This document shows, piece after piece, positions 17,201 through 27,048 of a stretch of 64,000 nt of DNA (position 1 is its first letter; each line of letters opens with the position of its first letter). The DNA is from Amycolatopsis decaplanina DSM 44594 (GTDB lineage Bacteria; Actinomycetota; Actinomycetes; Mycobacteriales; Pseudonocardiaceae), in the NCBI RefSeq assembly GCF_000342005.1, contig NZ_AOHO01000014.1, forward strand, positions 1 to 64,000. Reading direction: 5' to 3'. The notes under the pieces were generated by a model. It did not search any database. It saw only the letters and a program-made list of their open reading frames with translations, and was not told the origin of the DNA. The position numbers were made by a program, and so were the translations under genes.

Positions 17201-17657
17201 CGGGAAGGGTCTTCGCGACGCCCAGCCCGGCCTTGACCACGGTCTTCGTCACGAGCGCACGGCCGGCCGCCGGAGCCTGCGGATCGCTGTGGAGCCGTTC
17301 CCTCGCTTTGAGGTAGGACTCGTGGCGTTTCTCGAACCGGCGCATCTCGTGCCCGCTGCGAGCGAGATCCTTCGCCAGTTTGACCAGTGTGGCGGGCAGA
17401 TCCTGCTGCCGGTCGTCCGCGAACCCGACGGCGGCGCGGGTTTCCTCGGCGATACCGCGAAGCTGGTCCAGGAGGAAGGATTTGCCGACCCCGGCGAGCC
17501 CGTGCACCGAGAACAGGTACCGGCGGCGCCGGTCCTCCCCGGACAGCCCCAGGTTGCCCCGGAAGTCCTCGCGTTCCCCGACCCTGCCGACGAAACCGTC
17601 GCTCAGCCGGGCACGGGCGATGGCTTGGATGCTGGACCGACCGTCTGGACGTGACAC
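14271..17657 (-). CDS. STAND-type P-loop ATPase with C-terminal TPR array
   Basis: A 1128-residue protein. Residues 53-60 form a Walker A (GLAGVGKS). A Walker B-like hhhhD lies at 212-220 (QIALFFDTF). A winged-helix-like middle follows to about 540. From about 545 to about 990 there are at least a dozen TPR units, with repeats of W/A-G-Y-A spacing such as YVWSDRGNLFRDEGDWERAL. This layout is that of STAND NTPases, in which repeats sense a trigger and the ATPase oligomerises. No separate N-terminal effector domain is visible before the P-loop, so the role could be signalling or defence. GTG start, with GTGAGGAC upstream. Its 3' end overlaps the AlkD-like gene. Confidence 0.8.
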   Translation of the reverse strand: MSRPDGRSSIQAIARARLSDGFVGRVGEREDFRGNLGLSGEDRRRRYLFSVHGLAGVGKSFLLDQLRGIAEETRAAVGFADDRQQDLPATLVKLAKDLARSGHEMRRFEKRHESYLKARERLHSDPQAPAAGRALVTKTVVKAGLGVAKTLPGGSIAADAIDADATAKQLEQLQVYLAAKFKRKADVQLLLEPAEELTKPFVEDLWRIPETRQIALFFDTFERTAPVLETWLLDLFAGLYGDLPQNLVLTVAGQFPLDEAKWNRHAPLVREIELRPFTEPEARRLLAEHGITDEQVIEIVLRLTDGLPVLVAMLARGNPAEADAVTDPSDDAVKRFLHWVPEKARKDIAATASLPRFLDEDVIGVLTGKETAGEIFRWLRELPFVGRRELPVRYHPVVRGPMVRLERGRSPAEFAERHLRLSEYYEGRCAELGFSRHRDAWTDERWQRRKLEQTYHRLCGAPAEALPDALLGAAEMVTTGTASARAWARMMEQAGVDADAPAVLGWGQRLAGAVGDGDGPREIQVLDLLAGAGELDAARLSTVLRRRAWAYEGQDDIEAAKRDYDRALDLNPADPYVWSDRGNLFRDEGDWERALSDLNRAIELDPGYAYSWRGRGSARAELGDLDGAMADLDEAVRLQPDHKWAYSIRSEVHFKRGDVRKAIDEIDVAIRLDPDYAWAVHYRATLFAELGDDDEALAGHRAAAALRPKDVYYLTELALFLERTGDEDAASATFDAIVAGDPGSARAHAIRAAFHQRGERHRLAIDGLTSALRIDPDYEWAYYMRGRAHDELEDRAAALADYERAAELSPEDAENHLRRGMMLSRLKRNHEAVESLSRSIELEPGSEWAHTWRAMTHQRSGGLPAALADIDVAVAANPEMAFFHTTRGDILRGLDRHDEARAALDEGVRLGQDGGYALYRRARHRLLFGDLEGALSDADSALEAGHDESGRALRADIRCRAGEYGEAIRELRELVASDPEDTEYRESLGEALLFAGETDEAEALLAPLAPEFGWAHNLLTLVWLKTGKTEEAHRALNEGLDKATARIVTGAFDWDDQLQPLFYLLVLGREDEMTRDLKALLEKGPPQETRLELLRDLKELRVLLPELGGVIEDLIALIPRPVLNLPGA

Positions 17658-17688
17658 AAGTCCTCACTTTGCCACACCGGAAGCGCGT

Positions 17689-17732
17689 GAAGGCCCCCTT
17701 CCCTGGACTCAGCCGGAGGGAAGGGGGCCTTC
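17689..17732. terminator. GAAGGCCCCCTTC-type palindrome after pheT
   Basis: Perfect 16-bp stem (17689-17704 with 17717-17732) enclosing a 12-base loop, 14 bases past the pheT stop. Same family as the palindromes at 2405, 25264, 39618 and 40297. Confidence 0.8.
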
Positions 17733-17745
17733 GCGGGACTTCGGG

Positions 17746-20304
17746 TCAGGCCCGCAGGCTCGCGCCGAAACGTTCGCCGGCGACCGCGACCGCGGCGTCA
17801 CGGGCCTTGGTGGCCTCGTCGACGGTCAGCGTGCGGTCCGCGGCGCGGAACCGCAGCTTGTACGCCACCGAACGCTTGCCCTCGCCCAGCTGCTCACCCT
17901 GATAGGAGTCGAACAGCGTGATGTCCTCGAGCAGTTCGCCGGCGCCTTCGCGCAGCGCCTCGGCCAGGTCGGCCGACGGCACTCCCGCCTCGGCGACGAG
18001 GGCGACGTCGAGCAGCACCGGCGGGTACGCCGAGATCCGCGGCGCCGGACGGCCGTCCGGGATCGGGATCGCGTCCAGGTCGAGTTCCATCGCGACGGTG
18101 CGCGGCGGCAGCCCGAGCGCCTCGACGACCTTCGGGTGCAGCTCACCGGCATAGCCGACGGGCCACTGGCCCACCCGCAACTGCGCGCAGCGGCCGGGGT
18201 GCCACGGCGGCTGATCCGCCGCGGCCGTGGTCAGCTCGACACCGGCGGCCTGCGCCACCAGCCGGGCGGCCTGCACCGCGTCGGCCCAGTTCGCCTGCTC
18301 GCCCTCGCCCCACCAGCCCGCTCGGGCACGCTGGCCAGCGAGCACGACGGCGACGTGCAGCGGCTGCGGCGGGACGGCCGCCTCCAGCACCGCGAGCTCC
18401 TCGTCGGTCGGGCGCCGGTCCACCCCGAGCGAAGGCATCGGGATCGGGTTCGGCCCGGGCAGCACGACCTGTCCGATGTGGAACAGCGAGACATCCTTGA
18501 AGCCGCGGGAAATGTTGCGCTGCAGGATCTCCAGCAGCCCCGGCAGCAGGGTGCTCGCCATCCGGTCCTTGTCCGCCTCCAGCGGGTTGCGGACCCGCAC
18601 GGTGCCGCGGCGGACGTCGTCCTCGGGCAGCCCGAACGCGTCCCAGACCGAGTCCGAGACGAACGGGAAGGGCAGCACCTCGACGTAGCCGTTCTCCGCC
18701 AGCGCACGCGCGACCGAGCGACGGCGGCGCTGCGCGTCGGTGAGGCCCCGGCCAGCCGGGGCGTCGGGGAGCACCGACGGGATGCTGTCGTAGCCCTCCA
18801 GCCGGAGCACCTCCTCGACGAGGTCGGCGGGCTGCACCAGGTCACCGCGCCAGCTCGGCGGGACCGCGGTCACCAGGGCGGTGCCGTCCTCGGACGTGCC
18901 CACGTTGACCTTGCAGCCGATCTGCGAGAGCCGTTTGACCGTGACACCGCGCTCGTAACGCACACCGGCCACCTGGTCGGGCAGGCTGATCGGCATGGTC
19001 ACCGGCTGGTTCGGCTCGACGCCGCCCTCGTCGGTGCGGCCGGGCAGGATCGAGCCCTCGCCGTACTGACGCAGCAGGCGCGCGGCGAATTCGACGGCCA
19101 CCGCGCACAGCTGCGGGTCGGTGTAGCGCTCGAACCGCTTGGCCGCCTCGGAGAACAGCTTGTGACGGCGGGCCGTCCGGCTGATCGACGACGGATCCCA
19201 GTGCGCCGCCTCGAGCAGCACGTCGGTGCTCTCCGGCGTGATCTCGGTCGACGCGCCACCCATCGTGCCCGCCAGCGAGATGACCCCGCTGTCGTCGGCG
19301 ATCACCACGTCGTCCGCGTCGAGCGTGCGCTCGACATCGTCCAAAGTGACCAGCTTCTCGCCCGGCTTCGCCTTGCGCACCACCAGATCGCCCTTGACCG
19401 AACCGGTCGCGAACGCGTGCAGCGGATGCCCGAGTTCGAGCATGACGTAGTTGGTCACGTCGACCGCGAGGGAGATCGACCGGATCCCCGCCAGCATCAG
19501 ACGGCGGCGCATCCACCACGGGGTCGGCGCGGTGGCGTCGAGGTTCTTGACCCGGCGCAGCACGAACCGCTTGCAGCCCTCGGTGTCCTCGATGCGCACC
19601 GGCCAGACGTCACTCTCGGCCTCGGGGACCTCGATGGACGCCGGGTCACCGAACGGGACGTCGAGCGCGTTGGACAGCTCGCGGGCCAGGCCGCGGACCG
19701 ACAGGGTGTACCCGCGGTCCGGGGTCGGCGTCACCTCGAGGACGGTGTCGTCGAGGCCGAGCAGCTTGTTCGCGTCCTCACCGGGGCTGGCCGCGCTCGG
19801 CGGCAGCACCAGGATGCCGGAGTGGTCGTCACCGATGCCGAGTTCGCGCGCGGAGCAGATCATGCCGTCGCTGAGCCGGCCGTAGGTCTTGCGCGAACCG
19901 ATCTCGAAACCACCGGGCAGCACGGTGCCGGGCAGCGCGACGACGACCAGGTCGCCCTCGGCGAAGTTCGTGGCACCGCAGATGATCCCGCGGGTCTTGA
20001 TCCCCGTGGGGCCGTCGTCCTCGAAGGGACCTTCGTCGTCGTCGGCTTCGAGGTTCTCGTCCGGCTTGTCGGCGTCCTCGGACTCGCCGACGTCGACCCG
20101 GCAGAACCGGACCGGCTTCTTGAACTCGGTGAGCTCCTCGATCTCGGCGACGCGGCCGACCACGAGCGGGCCGGTGACCGGTTCGAGCTTCCGGACGTCG
20201 TCGACCTCGATGCCGATGCGCACGAAGGCGTCGGCCAGATCCTGGGCCGTGACATCTTCGTCGACGTCGAGGTGTTCGGTCAGCCAGCTGGCTGGGACCT
20301 TCAC
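17746..20304 (-). CDS. pheT: phenylalanyl-tRNA synthetase beta subunit
   Basis: Beta subunit of the heterotetrameric PheRS, 852 residues. It begins MKVPASWLTEHLDVDEDV, followed by the tRNA-binding EMAP-like domain, the B3/B4 editing region, the B5 domain (TPTPDRGYTLSVRGLARELS lies between them) and the C-terminal anticodon-binding fold. An acidic insertion rich in D/E (around residues 75-100, NLEADDDEGPFEDDG) lies in the tRNA-binding domain. The GTG start abuts the pheS stop with no spacer. Confidence 0.97.
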   Translation of the reverse strand: MKVPASWLTEHLDVDEDVTAQDLADAFVRIGIEVDDVRKLEPVTGPLVVGRVAEIEELTEFKKPVRFCRVDVGESEDADKPDENLEADDDEGPFEDDGPTGIKTRGIICGATNFAEGDLVVVALPGTVLPGGFEIGSRKTYGRLSDGMICSARELGIGDDHSGILVLPPSAASPGEDANKLLGLDDTVLEVTPTPDRGYTLSVRGLARELSNALDVPFGDPASIEVPEAESDVWPVRIEDTEGCKRFVLRRVKNLDATAPTPWWMRRRLMLAGIRSISLAVDVTNYVMLELGHPLHAFATGSVKGDLVVRKAKPGEKLVTLDDVERTLDADDVVIADDSGVISLAGTMGGASTEITPESTDVLLEAAHWDPSSISRTARRHKLFSEAAKRFERYTDPQLCAVAVEFAARLLRQYGEGSILPGRTDEGGVEPNQPVTMPISLPDQVAGVRYERGVTVKRLSQIGCKVNVGTSEDGTALVTAVPPSWRGDLVQPADLVEEVLRLEGYDSIPSVLPDAPAGRGLTDAQRRRRSVARALAENGYVEVLPFPFVSDSVWDAFGLPEDDVRRGTVRVRNPLEADKDRMASTLLPGLLEILQRNISRGFKDVSLFHIGQVVLPGPNPIPMPSLGVDRRPTDEELAVLEAAVPPQPLHVAVVLAGQRARAGWWGEGEQANWADAVQAARLVAQAAGVELTTAAADQPPWHPGRCAQLRVGQWPVGYAGELHPKVVEALGLPPRTVAMELDLDAIPIPDGRPAPRISAYPPVLLDVALVAEAGVPSADLAEALREGAGELLEDITLFDSYQGEQLGEGKRSVAYKLRFRAADRTLTVDEATKARDAAVAVAGERFGASLRA

Positions 20305-21423
<1,119 letters not shown>

Positions 21424-21643
21424 TTAGCAGCTGCTGAATTCTATGGGACAGCGAACGGCGGCCCCCGATCACCCTCGGGGTGGCCGCACCGTCACTCGGG
21501 AGGGCGAAAAACGCGCTCTACGCCGTAAACAAGGTGCTGGAACGAACACTGCGTTCCATGAGAGCTCCCTTGGTGTCGTGTGCGAACGGCGTGCTGCCCG
21601 CGACTCTACGTGGCCACGGGCACCGAGGCCATCGATTTCCGGC

Positions 21644-22474
21644 TCAGCGCCCGGCGAAAGCGCCCTCGAAGTCCACCTTGCCGAACTCCTCCGGGACGAT
21701 TCCGTCGGCGGCGTAGCGGTACAACGCGGTCTGGTAGATCCCGGACAGCGTCGTGCAGAGGATGGAGACCAAAAACCCCCACACGAGTGAAATCCCGATG
21801 GCGACGAAGATCGTGATGGTGCCGCCGAGCAGGAAACCCGCGCCCATGAAGACGACGAACCCGGCCAGCGCCAGCAGGAACCCGACCAGCCCGATACCGA
21901 GCCGTCCGGCCGCTTGCTCGCCCCAGGTCCGCTTGAGCAGCTCGGCCGAACGCTTGGCCCCACGCCGGACGCCGGCGTCCTCGATCATCATCACCGGCAG
22001 GACCAGGTACGTGATCAGGTTCCAGGCGGCTCCGGCCAGTCTGCCGACGATGAGGCCGATGAACCCGAACCGCTGCTCGATCTCCCGGAGGATCAAGGTG
22101 ACCGTCGCCGTCACCGCCGACCAGCCCAGCAGGGGCAGCCAGCGACGTCCGGCCTCGGCCAGCCCGGCGGCCACGCGGGGGTCGTCACCGCGCAGCGCGA
22201 CGTCGGCCTGCGAGATGAGGGCGGCGTTGAAGAACACGGTGACGAACGCGGCCGCGAGGTAGAACAGCCCGAGCATCACGTAGGAACCGGGCGCCAGCCG
22301 GGAGTGGTCGGCGATCTCGGTGTGGGAGATCCAGTACCCGGAGCCGAGGAACACCGCGGCGACCAGCAGGCCGGCGACGGCGGCGAGCACCGGGAAGAGC
22401 ATGAGTTCCTTGCGGGAGCGCAGAACTCGCCAAGAAGCACCGAACAAGGCAAAGGAACGGGCGATACGCCCCAT
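21644..22474 (-). CDS. DUF6159-type membrane protein
   Basis: A 276-residue integral membrane protein with about five to six hydrophobic segments (for example LMLFPVLAAVAGLLVAAVFL and the GFLLALAGFVVFMGAGFLL region). It resembles the glycerophosphoryl-diester-like or DUF6159 membrane families found across actinobacteria. No catalytic motif is evident. It lies between trmH and pheS on the same strand, 40 bases after trmH, so it may be cotranscribed with the ribosomal block. Function unknown. Confidence 0.75.
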   Translation of the reverse strand: MGRIARSFALFGASWRVLRSRKELMLFPVLAAVAGLLVAAVFLGSGYWISHTEIADHSRLAPGSYVMLGLFYLAAAFVTVFFNAALISQADVALRGDDPRVAAGLAEAGRRWLPLLGWSAVTATVTLILREIEQRFGFIGLIVGRLAGAAWNLITYLVLPVMMIEDAGVRRGAKRSAELLKRTWGEQAAGRLGIGLVGFLLALAGFVVFMGAGFLLGGTITIFVAIGISLVWGFLVSILCTTLSGIYQTALYRYAADGIVPEEFGKVDFEGAFAGR

Positions 22475-22514
22475 GATTCCCCCAGTGAATCAACGGAATT
22501 GGTGAAACCGCAGC

Positions 22515-23345
22515 TTAGCGAGCGGTACGGGACGCCATCGCGTTGGTGTACACGCAGATCGCCGCGGCCGTCGCGAGGTTCAGGCTCTCCGCCCGGCCGT
22601 ACATCGGAATCTTGACCGCGAGGTCGACCGTCTCCAGGACGTCGTGGCGCAATCCGTGCGCCTCGTTGCCGAACACCCACGCGGTGGGCTCGTCGAAAGC
22701 CACCTGATCGAGTTCGGTGTCGGCGTAGCCGTGTGCGCCGATGGTGCGGAGTCCGGCGGCGGAGCAGGCCTTCAAGGCCGCGTCGACGTCCCGGATCCGG
22801 GTGATGGCGGGGTGGAACAGGCTGCCGGCGGCCGCGCGGACGCATTTGCCGTTGTGCGGGTCGACGCTGTCCCCGGCGAGGACGACCGCGTCGGCGCCGG
22901 CGGCGTCCGCGACCCGGATCACGGTGCCCGCGTTGCCGGGGTCTGCGACGTCGACGAGGACGACGACGAGCTTCGCGCCCGGCTTCAGGACCGTCTCCTG
23001 TGGACGGTCGACGAGTGCGCAGACCGCGACGATGCCTTGCGGTGTCACGGTCTCGGACAGCCCGTCGGCGGCGCGGTCGGTGATCGGCGAGACGGGGACG
23101 CCCGCCTCACGCGCGGCGACGAGCAGGCGCTCGTGCTGCGCGGCGGCGCGCTCGGTCACGAACAGTTCGTACACCGTGCCGCCGTCTTCGAGCGCGGCTT
23201 CGACCGCGTTCGCGCCCTCGGCGAGGAACCGGCCGGTCTTCTCGCGCTCGGACCGGCGGGTGAGCTTGCGCGCAGCAACAACCCGGGGCGTCCGTTCGGT
23301 GAACGGAGCCGCCCCGGGTTGTGGAAGAGCGCTGTGGCCGGTCAG
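22515..23345 (-). CDS. TrmH/SpoU-family RNA 2'-O-methyltransferase
   Basis: SAM-dependent rRNA or tRNA ribose methyltransferase with a trefoil-knot fold. The N-terminal substrate-binding part runs [20 protein letters not shown]. The SPOUT motifs are [30 protein letters not shown], and [18 protein letters not shown]. No ATG or GTG lies in frame between the rplT stop and the conserved domain. The best junction is a CTG at 23345 overlapping the rplT stop as CTGA, giving 276 residues. An earlier start inside rplT (up to 23540) would add residues with no family resemblance. Confidence 0.88.
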   Translation of the reverse strand: MTGHSALPQPGAAPFTERTPRVVAARKLTRRSEREKTGRFLAEGANAVEAALEDGGTVYELFVTERAAAQHERLLVAAREAGVPVSPITDRAADGLSETVTPQGIVAVCALVDRPQETVLKPGAKLVVVLVDVADPGNAGTVIRVADAAGADAVVLAGDSVDPHNGKCVRAAAGSLFHPAITRIRDVDAALKACSAAGLRTIGAHGYADTELDQVAFDEPTAWVFGNEAHGLRHDVLETVDLAVKIPMYGRAESLNLATAAAICVYTNAMASRTAR

Positions 23346-23719
23346 GCCGACTTCTTCTCTTCGGTGTTCACGTTCGCCTTGGCCAGCTCGGCCAGCGCGG
23401 TGAACGCGGCGGCGTCGTTGACCGCGAGGTCCGCGAGGATCTTGCGGTCGACCTCGACACCCGCGGCCTTGAGGCCCTGGATGAACCGGTTGTAGGTCAC
23501 GCCGTTGGCGCGGGCCGCGGCGTTGATACGGGTGATCCACAGCTGGCGGAAGTCACCCTTGCGGGCACGACGGTCCCGGTAGGCGTAGTTCAGCGAGTGA
23601 AGCGTCTGCTCCTTCGCCTTGCGGTACAGCCGCGAACGCTGGCCGCGGTAGCCGCTGGCGAGCTCGAGAGTCGCGCGACGCTTCTTCTGGGCGTTGACCG
23701 CCCTCTTGACGCGTGCCAC
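23342..23719 (-). CDS. rplT: 50S ribosomal protein L20
   Basis: The 125-residue L20 begins with the conserved basic tail [21 protein letters not shown] and includes [15 protein letters not shown] and [14 protein letters not shown]. It has the usual position after rpmI in an infC-rpmI-rplT operon. A short acidic, lysine-rich C-terminal extension (NTEEKKSA) is present. Confidence 0.98.
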   Translation of the reverse strand: MARVKRAVNAQKKRRATLELASGYRGQRSRLYRKAKEQTLHSLNYAYRDRRARKGDFRQLWITRINAAARANGVTYNRFIQGLKAAGVEVDRKILADLAVNDAAAFTALAELAKANVNTEEKKSA

Positions 23720-23781
23720 TGGTCCATCCTGTCGATCTGGGGGCGCGGCGGGCGCGCCCGGGGTTTACAAGTGCGGGGGTG

Positions 23782-23976
23782 TCAGCGGCCGAGAAGGCGC
23801 TTGACGCGGCCGACGTCGTTCTTGGCGATCTCGGTCGTGCCTTCGAGGCGGCGGGTGAGCCTGTTGGACTTCTTCTCCATCAGGTGGCGACGGCCGGCCT
23901 TCTGGCGGCGCAGCTTGCCCGAACCCGTGACGCGGACACGCTTGGACGTCCCGCTGTGCGTCTTCATCTTCGGCAT
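23782..23976 (-). CDS. rpmI: 50S ribosomal protein L35
   Basis: The 64-residue L35 begins [13 protein letters not shown] and continues [14 protein letters not shown], both strongly conserved. The ATG at 23976 is chosen by family length. The upstream extension of the open frame has no match. Confidence 0.98.
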   Translation of the reverse strand: MPKMKTHSGTSKRVRVTGSGKLRRQKAGRRHLMEKKSNRLTRRLEGTTEIAKNDVGRVKRLLGR

Positions 23977-24046
23977 TACGTTGTCCTCTTTCGTGCGGCG
24001 GCACACCGGCTTTCCCCGGTGTGCCGCTGACATGTGCTGGTCGGCG

Positions 24047-24622
24047 CTACGCGTCGGCGGGCGGCTCGGACGACTCGTCCTTGGCTGCCTTCGCGGCCTT
24101 CTGCGGCTTCACGTTCTTGTGCGGGGCCAACACCATGATCATGTTGCGACCGTCCTGCTTCGGCGACGACTCGACGAACCCGAGTTCGGTCACCTCGTCG
24201 GCGAGCTTCTGCAGCAGGCGGAAACCGAGTTCCGGCCGGGACTGCTCGCGACCGCGGAACATGATCGTGACCTTGACCTTGTTGCCTGCCGCCAGGAAGC
24301 GCGACACGTGACCCTTCTTGGTCTCGTAGTCGTGCTGATCGATCTTCGGCCGAAGCTTCTGCTCTTTGATGACTGTGAGCTGCTGGTTGCGGCGGGACTC
24401 GCGGGCCTTCTGCGCGCTCTCGTACTTGAACTTGCCGAAGTCCATGAGCTTGCATACGGGCGGGCGTGCCTGCGGAGCGACCTCGACCAGATCGAGATCG
24501 TTCTCCTGTGCCAGCCGCAGCGCATCTTCGATCCGGACGATGCCGACCTGTTCACCGGCCGGCCCGACGAGGCGGACCTCCGGTACCCGGATTCGGTCGT
24601 TGATGCGTGTCTCGGAGCTGAT
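24047..24622 (-). CDS. infC: translation initiation factor IF-3 (ATC start)
   Basis: IF-3 monitors initiator tRNA and start-codon choice on the 30S subunit. The 191-residue reading begins at ATC 24622 ([20 protein letters not shown]), preceded by AAGGAGG with a four-base spacer. No ATG/GTG/TTG start fits the conserved N-terminus. Rare-codon starts let IF-3 repress its own translation, as known for the AUU start of enterobacterial infC. The C-terminal domain contains [20 protein letters not shown] and the [11 protein letters not shown] block. A lysine/alanine-rich tail ends the protein. Confidence 0.93.
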   Translation of the reverse strand: MSSETRINDRIRVPEVRLVGPAGEQVGIVRIEDALRLAQENDLDLVEVAPQARPPVCKLMDFGKFKYESAQKARESRRNQQLTVIKEQKLRPKIDQHDYETKKGHVSRFLAAGNKVKVTIMFRGREQSRPELGFRLLQKLADEVTELGFVESSPKQDGRNMIMVLAPHKNVKPQKAAKAAKDESSEPPADA

Positions 24623-24889
24623 GGGGCCTCCTTGGTCCGAGGTAAATTCTTCTACCGTTTCGACCTGGTGCCCACATACCTAAGGCCCCGGTACCGTGCG
24701 GTACGCGGGGCCCACTCTTCCGATCGTGTTCGATCTCCAGAATCGAACACACCGCCTCGACGCCCGAAATCGTCTCGGCGAGACCGGACCCGGACACCTG
24801 ATGCTACGGCGGTGACACGGGTGGGAGCGGGGCTCCACTTGCCGCCCCCGATCACTCGGGGGCTGGTCGCTCGTGGAAGGGTACCAGAC

Positions 24890-25249
24890 GTGTCAGATGA
24901 ACCCGTTCAGCAACCCCCGTATTCCCCGGACGTCCGCGACCTGGAGGACATCCCGAGCGTCGAGGTGATCAGCAGGGCGGCCGTCATGCTGCTCTCCGCC
25001 GGCGCCGAACGCCTCGGCCTCGCGGACGAGGACCCGGCCAGCTCACCGCACCGCGACCTCGACGAGGCCCGCCGCCTGATCACCGCCCTCGCCGGGCTGG
25101 TCACCGCCTCGGCTGAGTACCTCGGCCTGCACGCGGGCCCGTTGCGTGACGGCCTGCAGTCTCTGCAGAAAGCGTTCCGCGAGGCTTCGGCCGTGCCGGA
25201 CGCTCCCGGCCAGGGGCCGGGCGAGAAGTACACGGGGCCCGTCTACTAG
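24890..25249 (+). CDS. DUF1844-type protein
   Basis: A 119-residue helical protein divergent from infC, a placement shared with other actinobacteria. The core IPSVEVISRAAVMLLSAGAERLGL, with DEARRLITALAGLVTASAEYLG, is the DUF1844 pattern. The start is taken as GTG 24890 (MSDEPVQQPP). Function unknown. It shares the intergenic region 24623-24889 with the infC promoter. Confidence 0.8.
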   Translation: MSDEPVQQPPYSPDVRDLEDIPSVEVISRAAVMLLSAGAERLGLADEDPASSPHRDLDEARRLITALAGLVTASAEYLGLHAGPLRDGLQSLQKAFREASAVPDAPGQGPGEKYTGPVY

Positions 25250-25263
25250 GCCTCGTTTCCTCC

Positions 25264-25324
25264 GAAGTACATGAAGGCCCCCTTCCTTGCGCCTAGGTAC
25301 AGGAAGGGGGCCTTCATGTACTTC
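25264..25324. terminator. GAAGGCCCCCTTC-type palindrome, 24-bp stem
   Basis: The longest member of this family in the window: a perfect 24-bp inverted repeat (25264-25287 with 25301-25324) and a 13-base loop, 14 bases past the DUF1844 stop. It ends about 15 bases upstream of the GntR-gene -10, so it also insulates or overlaps that promoter. Confidence 0.8.
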
Positions 25325-25352
25325 CACCTCTCCGTCAACTAACATTTCAGAT

Positions 25353-26000
25353 GTGAGTGGGTTGGCGAAGGTGCCGAGGTCCCTCCTCAGGGACGAGGCC
25401 TACGAGAGCATCCGGCGGGCGATCATCGACGGGACGTTGCCGCCGGGGACGAACTTGCGCGACGGCGACCTCGCCGATCAGCTGGGCCTGTCGAGGGCGC
25501 CGGTGCGCCAGGCACTGCTGCGGCTCAGCGAGGACGGCCTCGTCGAGTCGAAGCCGCAGAGCTACACGCGCGTGGCGGGGTTCGTTCCCGACGACGTCCG
25601 TGACGCCCTGCAGCTGGTCCGCACGCTGCACGAGTTCGCTGTCCGGGCGGGCGCGCCGCGAATGGGACCGGTGGAGGTCGCCGCGATGCGCGCGGCCAAC
25701 ACCCGGTTCGCCGACGCGATCGCCGCCGGGGACATCGCGGCCGCGATCGCCGCCGACGACGAACTCCACGACGTCCCGGTGGCCGCCGCGCGCAACCGGG
25801 CGATCACCGCGACGCTGGCCCGCTACACGCCGCTGCTGCGACGTCTCGAATACGCCCGCTTCGGCTCCCTGCCCGCCCACCGATCGGTCCAGCGCCACGC
25901 GGAGCTGGCCGACGCCATCGAAGCCGGCGACGTCGACGCGGCCTGCGCGATCACCGCCACGATCTGGACCGAACTCGAAGCCCTCCTGGAGACGCCATGA
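25353..26000 (+). CDS. GntR-family (FadR subgroup) regulator
   Basis: A 215-residue regulator. The N-terminal winged helix contains [22 protein letters not shown] and [26 protein letters not shown], and an all-helical FCD-like ligand domain follows. Start GTG 25353 sits about nine bases after a TAACAT element (25340-25345) with no Shine-Dalgarno, so the mRNA may be leaderless. The stop overlaps acdS as ATGA, so this is probably its dedicated regulator. Confidence 0.88.
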   Translation: MSGLAKVPRSLLRDEAYESIRRAIIDGTLPPGTNLRDGDLADQLGLSRAPVRQALLRLSEDGLVESKPQSYTRVAGFVPDDVRDALQLVRTLHEFAVRAGAPRMGPVEVAAMRAANTRFADAIAAGDIAAAIAADDELHDVPVAAARNRAITATLARYTPLLRRLEYARFGSLPAHRSVQRHAELADAIEAGDVDAACAITATIWTELEALLETP

Positions 26001-26992
26001 CCCTCGCCGATTTCCCCCGCTACCCGCTGCTGTTCGGCCCCTCCCCCGTCCACCCGCTCGAGCGGCTCACCGCCCATCTCGGCGGCGCGAAGGTCTGGGC
26101 GAAACGCGAGGACGTCAACTCCGGGATCGCGTTCGGCGGCAACAAGACCCGGAAGCTCGAATACCTGGTCGCCGACGCGCTGGCCTCGGGCGCGGACACG
26201 CTGATCTCGATCGGCGGCGTGCAGTCGAACCACACCCGCCAGGTCGCCGCGGCCGCCGCGCGGGCCGGCCTCAAGGCCGTGCTGGTGCAGGAGAGCTGGG
26301 TCGACTGGAACGACCCGCTGTACGACAAGGTAGGCAACATCCAGCTCTCGCGCATCCTCGGCGCGGACATCCGGATGGTCGAGGCCGGGTTCGGCGTCGG
26401 CTTCAAGGAGAGCTGGGAGAACGCGGTCAAGGAGATCGAAGCCGGCGGCGGGAAGCCGTACGCGATCCCGGCGGGCGGTTCGGACCACCGCCTCGGCGGG
26501 CTCGGTTTCGCGAACTGGATCGTCGAACTCGAAGCGCAGGAGGCCGAACTCGGCGTCTTCTTCGACACGGTGGTCGTCTGCTCGGTCACCGGCAGCACGC
26601 AGGCCGGGATGGTCGCCGGGGCCGCGCTTTCCGGGAAGCCGCGACGGATCCTCGGCGTCGACGGGTCGGCGAAACCGGCGGAGACGCGTGACCAGATCAC
26701 CCGCATCGCCCGCGCGACCGCGGAACTGATCGGCGCCGGGGAGATCGGCGAGGTCGAACTGGACGAGCGCTACCACGCCGGGATATACGGCATCCCGGAC
26801 GAGTCCACTCTGGACGCGATCCGGACGCTGGCGCGGCTGGAGGGAGTGCTCACCGATCCGGTGTACGAGGGCAAGTCCATGGCGGGGCTGATCGACCTCG
26901 TTTCGCGCGGTGAGGTCGCGCGGGACTCGAACGTGCTCTTCGCGCACCTGGGCGGGCAGCCCGCGCTGAACGGGTACACGAGCGTGCTCTAG
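25997..26992 (+). CDS. acdS: 1-aminocyclopropane-1-carboxylate deaminase
   Basis: PLP enzyme opening the ACC ring to 2-oxobutanoate and ammonia, which lowers plant ethylene. The 331-residue protein has the PLP Lys in [26 protein letters not shown], and the C-terminal [15 protein letters not shown]. The Tyr-Glu pair in this last motif separates ACC deaminases from D-cysteine desulfhydrases. Together with the coupled GntR gene it suggests a plant- or soil-associated life. D-cysteine desulfhydrase is the main alternative. Confidence 0.88.
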   Translation: MTLADFPRYPLLFGPSPVHPLERLTAHLGGAKVWAKREDVNSGIAFGGNKTRKLEYLVADALASGADTLISIGGVQSNHTRQVAAAAARAGLKAVLVQESWVDWNDPLYDKVGNIQLSRILGADIRMVEAGFGVGFKESWENAVKEIEAGGGKPYAIPAGGSDHRLGGLGFANWIVELEAQEAELGVFFDTVVVCSVTGSTQAGMVAGAALSGKPRRILGVDGSAKPAETRDQITRIARATAELIGAGEIGEVELDERYHAGIYGIPDESTLDAIRTLARLEGVLTDPVYEGKSMAGLIDLVSRGEVARDSNVLFAHLGGQPALNGYTSVL

Positions 26993-26993
26993 C

Positions 26994-27041
26994 CCTCGTG
27001 AGTGGTAAGGACCGTTAGAACCGTCCTTACCACTCACGAGG
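26994..27041. terminator. CTCGTGAGTGGTAAGG-type palindrome
   Basis: A perfect 19-bp stem (26994-27012 with 27023-27041) lies between the convergent acdS and ridA genes and begins one base after the acdS stop. It is nearly identical to the palindrome at 50372-50417, and so is a repeated bidirectional terminator. Confidence 0.8.
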
Positions 27042-27048
27042 CGCGCGA

